A stretch of DNA of 11,759 bases from NCBI GenBank assembly GCA_016295665.1, contig JAEDKS010000067.1, positions 1 to 11,759 of the forward strand, given 5' to 3'. The translations under genes and the position numbers were made by a program. This document shows, in pieces, positions 7,115 through 11,759 of this stretch. This stretch comes from Clostridia bacterium (GTDB taxonomy: Bacteria > Bacillota > Clostridia > Christensenellales > Aristaeellaceae). The notes under the pieces are model-generated. The model was not told the DNA's origin and did not search any database. It was given only the letters and a program-made list of their open reading frames with translations. Positions within the stretch are counted from its first letter, which is position 1, and each line of letters opens with the position of its first letter.

Positions 7115-7564
7115 ATGATTGCGCTGGCCTGTGACCATACCGGTCTTGCTCTGAAGCAGGAGATCAAGAACCTGCTCGACTCCATGGGGCTCACCTACAA
7201 GGATTTCGGCAACTATGAGAACGTGGCGGATGACTACCCCATCTTCGGCTACCGCGCCGCGAAGGCCGTCGCCAGCGGCGAGTGCGACCGGGGCATCCTG
7301 ATCTGCGGCACCGGCATCGGCATCGGCATCGCCGCGGGCAAAGTGAAGGGCATCCGGGTCTGCACCTGCTCCGACGTCTACTCCGCCAAGCTGTCCAAGC
7401 AGCACAACAACAGCAACATCCTCACCATGGGTGCCCGCGTCGTGGGCTCGGAGCTGGCGAAGATGATCGCCTACGAGTGGCTGACCGCAGAGTTCCAGGG
7501 CGGACGCCATCAGAACCGCATCGACATGATTACCCGCATCGAAAACGGGGAAGAACTGGAATGA
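7115..7564 (+). CDS. rpiB: Ribose-5-phosphate isomerase B (RpiB/LacAB family)
   Basis: This 149-residue protein interconverts ribose 5-phosphate and ribulose 5-phosphate in the cytoplasmic non-oxidative pentose phosphate pathway. The family motifs are all present: ACDHTG at the N-terminus (D7, H8), the catalytic-cysteine loop ICGTGIGIGIAA (C64, T66), HNNSNILTMGARV with the ring-opening histidine H97, and GGRHQNRI (129-136) for phosphate binding. The length matches RpiB rather than the longer isomerases. The ATG follows AGGAGG (7101-7106) at a good distance and a strong promoter lies at 7020-7048. It heads the rightward block; 67 bases separate it from the glycosyltransferase-like gene. LacA/LacB-type galactose-6-phosphate isomerase is the only real alternative and is less likely for a lone copy with this CGTG loop. 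Confidence 0.95.
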   Translation: MIALACDHTGLALKQEIKNLLDSMGLTYKDFGNYENVADDYPIFGYRAAKAVASGECDRGILICGTGIGIGIAAGKVKGIRVCTCSDVYSAKLSKQHNNSNILTMGARVVGSELAKMIAYEWLTAEFQGGRHQNRIDMITRIENGEELE

Positions 7565-7631
7565 GCCTGCCCCACGGGGCAGATGCGGCAGGGGCGGACA
7601 TCCGCCGCCGACAGGGAGGTGATCACGCGCC

Positions 7632-9113
7632 ATGGTTCGTATTCTGATCCTGCTTCAGGCCTCCGACTACGCCGATGTGGAGGAGACCCTCCGCAGCGCC
7701 GTGACCGCGGCAGCCGATCCCCGTCGGCTCTCCTTCGGCCTGCTGCTGGAGGGCGCGCCCACCGAGGAGGAGCTGTGCGCTCTCTATGGGCTGGGCCACG
7801 CGGTGTGGTGCTGCGGGCCGGGCACGATCTGGCAGCGCGTGGACGAGATGTGGAGCGGCGAAAACTACCTGCTGCTGGGTCATCCGGCGATGCGCTTTGC
7901 CCGGGGCTGGGACAGGACGCTCATCCGCACGCTGACCTACTGCCAGCGCCTGGGCAACCACCACTGCGCCCTCACCGGCTATCTGCCCCGGCGCACCGAT
8001 CCCATCGACGCGGTCAGCCCCGTGGCGGCGAAGCGCTTTGACCGGCTGGGCCGGCTGGCCTTCCATCGCGGGACACCCCTGCGCTACGCCTGCCATCCCC
8101 AGCGCAGCGCCTTCCTGCACCGGGATTTCTGCTTTGCCCCGGCAGCCTTCTTCCGGGGGCTCGCGGGGGCGCGGGAGCCGCTGTTCCTGTGGGCCTATCA
8201 GACCCGGTGGCAGCTGTACACCCTGCATCGCCCCGTCATCCGCCTGCTGTGGGACGACCCGCTGCCCCCGGCGGACGTCCGCGCCATCGACCCGGAGGAT
8301 GCCGCCATCTTCGAGTCCCGCTTCGGCATCCGCTTTGCGGAGAAGCAGCTCTCCCCCATGATCCGCTGCGGCATCTTCGAGCCCGACCTGACCTTCGAGA
8401 CCCGGGTGCCGCTGGGGGTTCGGCTGCAGGAGGCGGTGCGGAGCGTGCGTCTTCGCTCCCCGGCGCTGTCCCCCCTGTGCGTGACCGCGTGGCTCTCCGT
8501 GCCCGGCACGCCTCTGGACGAGCGGCGGATGCTCGCCTTCCGCCGGCTGAGCCGGCTGCGCAGCCTGGCGCTGCTGTGCTTCTCCGACCACGAGAACGCG
8601 CCGCGCATCACCCTCAGCCACCCCAACGTGCTGGAGTTCAAGCGCCGCTACGGGCTGGAGGCCCCCGACGCGCTGATTCAGGCGGACTACGGCAACTACG
8701 TCCGGCTGTGCAAGCCCTTCCTGCTGGCCCAGAGCCGGGAGAAGTTCATGCTGCACAGCCACTATATCTGGCTGGACTTCGATTATCTGCGCTACCCGGT
8801 CTACGAGCGGGCGGCGCTGGACTGGCGGGAGCTGTGCACGGATCGCATCTGTCTGGCGATGGTGGGCGACCAGCCCGACACCAGCATGCTGGTGCTTCCC
8901 CAGGAGCGCATCGAGCCCCTGTGCCGGGAGATCAGCGCCCTGTGCGGCGTGGAGCAGCTGGCGGGCCGCCCCCTGCCGCAGGAGGGCGACCTGTTCCTGC
9001 GGATCATGCACGATCATCCCGACTGGTTCCACACCATTCCCTGCGGCGAGAAGCGTCAGCTGCTCAACCGCACCATGCCGGAGCGGGGCAGGGAGCTCTA
9101 TACCCAGGCATAA
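7632..9113 (+). CDS. Putative glycosyltransferase-like protein (two-part)
   Basis: I do not recognise a named homologue for this 493-residue soluble protein, which has no signal peptide or membrane helix. The first part (about 1-200) resembles GT-A enzymes of the GlcNAc-transferase type: ILILLQASDYADVEETLRSA (4-23), a second strand at RRLSFGLLLE (31-40), and GHPAMRFARGWD (83-94), which sits where those enzymes carry a 'DSHMRF..GWD' metal loop; the acidic residue is missing here. The second part (about 280-480) has a different look: CVTAWLSVPGTPLDERRMLA, LCKPFLLAQSREKF (359-372) and YIWLDFDYLRYP (378-389), like the 'KPxxL..WIDFD' core of HtrL/YibB and WlaTC-type transferases. D382 and D384 could serve as a DxD metal site. 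The ATG follows AGGGAGGTGAT at 7612-7621. It lies between rpiB and metF, which does not reveal the acceptor. Transferase function is inferred from motifs only. Confidence 0.6.
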   Translation: MVRILILLQASDYADVEETLRSAVTAAADPRRLSFGLLLEGAPTEEELCALYGLGHAVWCCGPGTIWQRVDEMWSGENYLLLGHPAMRFARGWDRTLIRTLTYCQRLGNHHCALTGYLPRRTDPIDAVSPVAAKRFDRLGRLAFHRGTPLRYACHPQRSAFLHRDFCFAPAAFFRGLAGAREPLFLWAYQTRWQLYTLHRPVIRLLWDDPLPPADVRAIDPEDAAIFESRFGIRFAEKQLSPMIRCGIFEPDLTFETRVPLGVRLQEAVRSVRLRSPALSPLCVTAWLSVPGTPLDERRMLAFRRLSRLRSLALLCFSDHENAPRITLSHPNVLEFKRRYGLEAPDALIQADYGNYVRLCKPFLLAQSREKFMLHSHYIWLDFDYLRYPVYERAALDWRELCTDRICLAMVGDQPDTSMLVLPQERIEPLCREISALCGVEQLAGRPLPQEGDLFLRIMHDHPDWFHTIPCGEKRQLLNRTMPERGRELYTQA

Positions 9114-9155
9114 TCGCCGTGGTCCGGAAAGGATCGGGCGACGAAAGGAAACAGC

Positions 9156-10022
9156 ATGCGAATCTCGGAAATCCTATCGGACGGCAGGATCCATATCTCC
9201 TGCGAAGTGTTCCCGCCCAAGAAGTTTGACGGCATCGCCCAGGCCACCCGGGTGGCCCAGGAGATCGCCGGGCTGCAGCCCTCGTTCATGTCCGTCACCT
9301 ATGGTGCCAGCGGCTCCACGCCCGGGCACACCCTGGCGGTCGCGAAGGCGGTGCGGGACACGGGTGTCACGCCCCTGTGCCACCTGACCTGCGTCCAGTC
9401 CAGCCGCAGCCATGTGCAGCAGGTGCTGCGGGAGATGCAGGAAAACGGTCTGGAGAACGTGCTGGCTCTCCGTGGCGATCTGCCCCGGGACGGCTGCATC
9501 CAGACGGACTTCACCTATGCCTCCGAGCTGATCTCGTTCATCCACAGCCAGGGCAGCTTCTGCGTGGGCGCCGCCTGCTATCCCGAGGCGCACCCGGAGA
9601 GCGCCTCCCGGCAGGCCGACATGGACAACCTGCGCCGCAAGGTGGACGCGGGCGTGGACTTCCTGACCACGCAGATGTTCTTCGACAACGGCCTGCTGTA
9701 CAATTTCCTCTACCGGGCCCAGCGGGCGGGCATCCGGGTGCCGGTGTGCGCGGGCATCATGCCCATCTGTGACCCGAAGCAGGTTGCCCGGGCGGTGAAG
9801 CTGTCCGGCTCCATCATGCCGCCCCGGTTCGCGGCGATTGCCGACCGCTTCGCCAACGCCCCCGCCGCCATGACCCAGGCGGGCATCGCCTTCGCCACGG
9901 AGCAGATCGTGGATCTGATCGCCAACGGCGTGACCAACATCCACCTGTACACCATGAACAAGCCCTGGATTGCCCGGGCCATCATGGAGAACCTGTCGGA
10001 GATCCTCCGGGTGGATACCTGA
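9156..10022 (+). CDS. metF: 5,10-methylenetetrahydrofolate reductase (MetF)
   Basis: This 288-residue flavoprotein reduces methylene-tetrahydrofolate to methyl-tetrahydrofolate, feeding methionine synthesis or, in acetogens, the Wood-Ljungdahl methyl branch. The TIM-barrel motifs appear in order: SCEVFPPK with catalytic glutamate E17, VTYGASGST (47-55), LCHLTC (74-79), LALRGDLP with the flavin-contacting D108, FLTTQMFFDN (169-178), CAGIMPI (198-204) and HLYTMNKP (263-270). The length equals standalone bacterial MetF; there is no fused MetV or regulatory domain. The ATG is preceded by GAAAGGA (9143-9149). Only 42 bases separate it from the upstream gene, which leaves no room for a SAM riboswitch or T-box, so it is probably expressed from the rpiB promoter. 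Confidence 0.96.
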   Translation: MRISEILSDGRIHISCEVFPPKKFDGIAQATRVAQEIAGLQPSFMSVTYGASGSTPGHTLAVAKAVRDTGVTPLCHLTCVQSSRSHVQQVLREMQENGLENVLALRGDLPRDGCIQTDFTYASELISFIHSQGSFCVGAACYPEAHPESASRQADMDNLRRKVDAGVDFLTTQMFFDNGLLYNFLYRAQRAGIRVPVCAGIMPICDPKQVARAVKLSGSIMPPRFAAIADRFANAPAAMTQAGIAFATEQIVDLIANGVTNIHLYTMNKPWIARAIMENLSEILRVDT

Positions 10023-10070
10023 GCGCCCGGGAGAACGGCCCGGCACACAAAACGATGAAGGAGCTGTATC

Positions 10071-11234
10071 ATGCAGGGTAACAAGCGCGGAGGAATCCGC
10101 TCGATCGACTATTCGGATCCGCAGCATCTGGGCAAGCGCCGGCGGCAGATCCGCAACTGGATCATCCTGATTCTGGTGGTGATCCTGGCGGTGGCTGCCG
10201 TTCGCCTGGTCATGAACCTGGGCAGCAGCACCCAGCTGGAGGCAAAGCTCATGCCCTGCACCGCCGATCAGGACGTGACCGTGTTCGGCAGCAATCTGCT
10301 GTACTACGACGGCGCGTCCATCCAGTGCCTGAACCGGGACGGCGGCATCCGCTGGACGTTCCCGGTGGGCAGCAGCGCCCGCTTCTCGGTGAGCGATACC
10401 CACATCGTCATCTGGTCGGGCACGCAGCTGTTCATCGTCGATCAGAACGGCTCTCCCTCCTACAGCGAGAACATGGACAGCGAGGTGCAGTTCGCCCGCA
10501 TCGGCAGCAGCTATTGCGCCGTGGTAATCGGGGATGACACCTCCCCGGAGCTCATCATCAAGAATCTGGACGGCACGCAGGTGGACCGGGAATCGGACGC
10601 CTTCCGGAAGCTGATGCTGATGGACGTGGGCTTCTACGGCACGGGCGACCAGTACATGTGGACGCTGTCCATGGACGTGTACGGCGTAGCCATCAACATG
10701 GTGCTGAACACCTTCCAGGTGGGCAAGATGAACACGGGCGAAACCGATCTGGGCGAGTATCTGGCCTACCGGGTGCTGTTTGAGAACAACATGCTGCGCG
10801 TGTTCACCACCCAGCAGATGTACACCTATGACTACAAGGCGGTGCAGGACGTGAGCCGCACCCAGCTGGTGTACGGCTGGCAGCTGATTGATGCCTCCAT
10901 CCCGGACCGGGGCAGCGCCAATATGCTCCTCGCCCCCACCGCCCAGCTCAACAGCGCGCTGACCATCACGGAGCTGCGGGTGCTGACCGACACCACCGAC
11001 CGCCGCTACACCCTGCCCTCCGCCTGCGTCGGCGCCCGGATTGACGGCAGCAACCTCTATGCCGTCTCCTCGGACTATCTCTACCATGCCAACGTGGACA
11101 AGCAGCGCTTTTACGGCTATATCCTCCCGCTGCCCCAGGGCGTTCAGGCCACCCGCTTCATCGGCATCCTGAAGGGCGGCTACGGCGTCATCTCCGCGGG
11201 TGAGCAGGTGTATGTCATGTCCCTGCCCCACTGA
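10071..11234 (+). CDS. Membrane-anchored beta-propeller-like protein (DUF5711-type)
   Basis: This 387-residue protein has a basic cytoplasmic N-terminus (about 1-28), one strong membrane helix (about 30-49) and a large outer domain. The outer domain is made of repeated short strands and turns: LLYYDGASIQCLNRDGGIRW, then IVIWSGTQLFIVDQNGSPSY, then AVVIGDDTSPELIIKNLDGT. These look like blades of a PQQ/WD-style propeller with 'D-G' turns. The layout matches the Clostridial DUF5711 family as I remember it; its function is not known. No enzyme motif is visible. The ATG follows AAGGAG (10058-10063) and the gene begins 48 bases after metF. Its position next to a zinc-ribbon gene may be conserved, but this cannot be checked from the window. 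Confidence 0.78.
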   Translation: MQGNKRGGIRSIDYSDPQHLGKRRRQIRNWIILILVVILAVAAVRLVMNLGSSTQLEAKLMPCTADQDVTVFGSNLLYYDGASIQCLNRDGGIRWTFPVGSSARFSVSDTHIVIWSGTQLFIVDQNGSPSYSENMDSEVQFARIGSSYCAVVIGDDTSPELIIKNLDGTQVDRESDAFRKLMLMDVGFYGTGDQYMWTLSMDVYGVAINMVLNTFQVGKMNTGETDLGEYLAYRVLFENNMLRVFTTQQMYTYDYKAVQDVSRTQLVYGWQLIDASIPDRGSANMLLAPTAQLNSALTITELRVLTDTTDRRYTLPSACVGARIDGSNLYAVSSDYLYHANVDKQRFYGYILPLPQGVQATRFIGILKGGYGVISAGEQVYVMSLPH

Positions 11235-11268
11235 GGGCGCGGAACAGATTGGAAAGGAGCATCGGATC

Positions 11269-11499
11269 ATGCGCTGCAGCTGCAAGGAATGCGGCACCTA
11301 CATGGTGCAGGCGGAGAGCGATCATCTGGGCTGCGTGTGCCCGGACTGCGGCTACCGCTGCAACGACTGCCTGGGCACGAACACCGTGGTCAGCCGGGAG
11401 GCCCTGCGCTCCCTGGCCTTTGACCCCCGCTTCTCCCAGGAGGAGCTGATGAAGTCCTTCACCCCGGAGGCGGAGGAGGAGGACGGCGGCGGCTGGTAA
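11269..11499 (+). CDS. Small zinc-ribbon protein of unknown function
   Basis: This 76-residue acidic-tailed protein starts at ATG 11269 behind AAAGGAG (11253-11259). An upstream in-frame start at 11200 would overlap the previous gene and has no ribosome site. Its first half is cysteine-rich: C3, C5, C8 in MRCSCKECG, C22, C24, C27 in CVCPDCG, then C31 and C34 in CNDC. CKEC and CPDC, 15 residues apart, would form a zinc-ribbon with two knuckles, and the third CxxC may bind a second metal or complete the fold. The second half (about 44-76) looks helical and then acidic (EAEEEDGGGW), suggesting a protein-contact tail. The gene lies 34 bases after the DUF5711-like gene and probably ends the operon. 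The partner is unknown. Confidence 0.85.
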   Translation: MRCSCKECGTYMVQAESDHLGCVCPDCGYRCNDCLGTNTVVSREALRSLAFDPRFSQEELMKSFTPEAEEEDGGGW

Positions 11500-11523
11500 C
11501 ACCCGCCGGGATGAAATTGCCTA

Positions 11524-11552
11524 TTGACTTTGTGGGGAAATTCCGCTATCCT
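11524..11552 (+). promoter_or_regulatory. Sigma-A-type promoter for the TtcA-like gene
   Basis: TTGACT (11524-11529) and TATCCT (11547-11552) are 17 bases apart. The -35 differs from consensus at one base. Transcription would begin near 11559, about 37 bases before the ATG, so the TtcA-like gene is at least partly independent of the block upstream. No terminator is visible between 11499 and this promoter. Confidence 0.68.
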
Positions 11553-11560
11553 GCTGCTGT

Positions 11561-11573
11561 CCCCGGTTCGGGG
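11561..11573 (+). other. Small hairpin at the expected 5' end of the TtcA-like mRNA
   Basis: CCCCG (11561-11565) pairs with CGGGG (11569-11573) around GTT, just after the expected transcription start. It lies 4 bases ahead of AAAGGAG (11578-11584). It could protect the message or modulate ribosome loading; with five pairs it may also be incidental. Confidence 0.3.
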
Positions 11574-11595
11574 AAGCAAAGGAGCAACGCACGCC

Positions 11596-11759
11596 ATGAG
11601 CCGAGAGCTGACCCCCACGGAGATCATCGAGCAGAGCATCATCAAGAAGTACCGCAAGGAGCTGTGGCGCCCCTTCACTCTGGGGGTCAAGCGCTACGAG
11701 CTGGTGCGGGAGGGCGACCGGATTGCCGTGTGCATCTCCGGCGGCAAGGACTCCATGCT
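11596..11759 (+). CDS. ttcA: TtcA-like PP-loop tRNA-modifying enzyme (3' end missing)
   Basis: Only the first 54 complete codons are in the window. The protein begins MSRELTPTEIIEQS and reaches the PP-loop SGGKDS (48-53), the ATP-pyrophosphatase signature. The spacing of IIKKYRKELWRP and YELVREGDRIAVCISGGKDSM matches Clostridial TtcA-type proteins, which adenylate a tRNA base (cytidine 32 in the model enzyme) before sulfur insertion with an iron-sulfur cluster. The cluster cysteines would lie beyond the window edge. The ATG follows AAAGGAG (11578-11584) with an 11-base spacer. TilS and other PP-loop enzymes share the loop, but the leading helix with the 'YRK' motif favours TtcA. Confidence 0.82.
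   Translation, partial: MSRELTPTEIIEQSIIKKYRKELWRPFTLGVKRYELVREGDRIAVCISGGKDSM

Noticed and set aside
7305..7334. Short tandem repeat of gcatcg inside rpiB
   Set aside because: It simply encodes the conserved GTGIGIGIA loop of the enzyme.
6983..7633. Minus-strand open frame of 216 codons opposite rpiB
   Set aside because: It covers a certain rpiB and the promoter region and resembles no protein.
7623..9032. Minus-strand open frame of 469 codons opposite the glycosyltransferase-like gene
   Set aside because: The plus-strand frame has a strong AGGGAGGTGAT site and plausible fold motifs; the minus frame has neither.
9174..11297. Minus-strand open frame of 707 codons opposite metF and the DUF5711-like gene
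   Set aside because: It crosses two well-supported plus-strand genes, and its protein is low-complexity HGVQ-rich, an effect of GC-biased third positions.

Overview
The window looks like chromosomal DNA of a GC-rich member of the Firmicutes, most likely class Clostridia (gut or rumen type; a placement in Christensenellales or Oscillospirales is a guess). The reasons are strong AAGGAG-type ribosome sites, sigma-A-like promoters, TTG starts, a DUF5711-type membrane protein, a Clostridia-style TtcA-like enzyme and a secreted family-1 solute-binding protein. Almost every base is in or between closely packed genes. No stretch over 300 bases lacks a gene, and I see no rRNA, tRNA, CRISPR array, insertion sequence or phage gene.

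Left edge (1-842): the 3' end of a plus-strand gene for a probable FMN-binding extracytoplasmic protein, closed by a strong 15-bp hairpin terminator between convergent genes.

Leftward block (843-6986, minus strand): four genes run znuC - znuB - solute-binding protein - Cache/GGDEF/EAL protein. The first two overlap by one base and encode the ATPase and membrane permease of a zinc/manganese-type ABC importer; its usual cluster A-I binding protein is absent here. The last two pair a secreted sugar-type solute-binding protein, with no permease genes next to it, with a 985-residue membrane c-di-GMP enzyme that has a large extracellular Cache sensor. The arrangement recalls NspS-MbaA of Vibrio cholerae, where a binding protein reports ligand to a GGDEF-EAL enzyme. 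No terminator separates the four genes, so metal import and c-di-GMP signalling may be co-transcribed. This is the most interesting part of the window.

Control region (6987-7114): two divergent promoters share nearly the same -10 hexamer. One serves znuC leftward and the other rpiB rightward. An inverted repeat surrounds the -35 of the leftward promoter.

Rightward block (7115-11499, plus strand): rpiB, a putative glycosyltransferase-like protein, metF, a DUF5711-like membrane-anchored protein and a 76-residue zinc-ribbon protein, with gaps of 34-67 bases and good ribosome sites, probably one operon. It mixes pentose-phosphate and one-carbon housekeeping with a sugar-transfer candidate and two proteins of unknown role. 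A separate promoter (11524-11552) then drives a TtcA-like PP-loop tRNA-modification enzyme that runs off the right edge.
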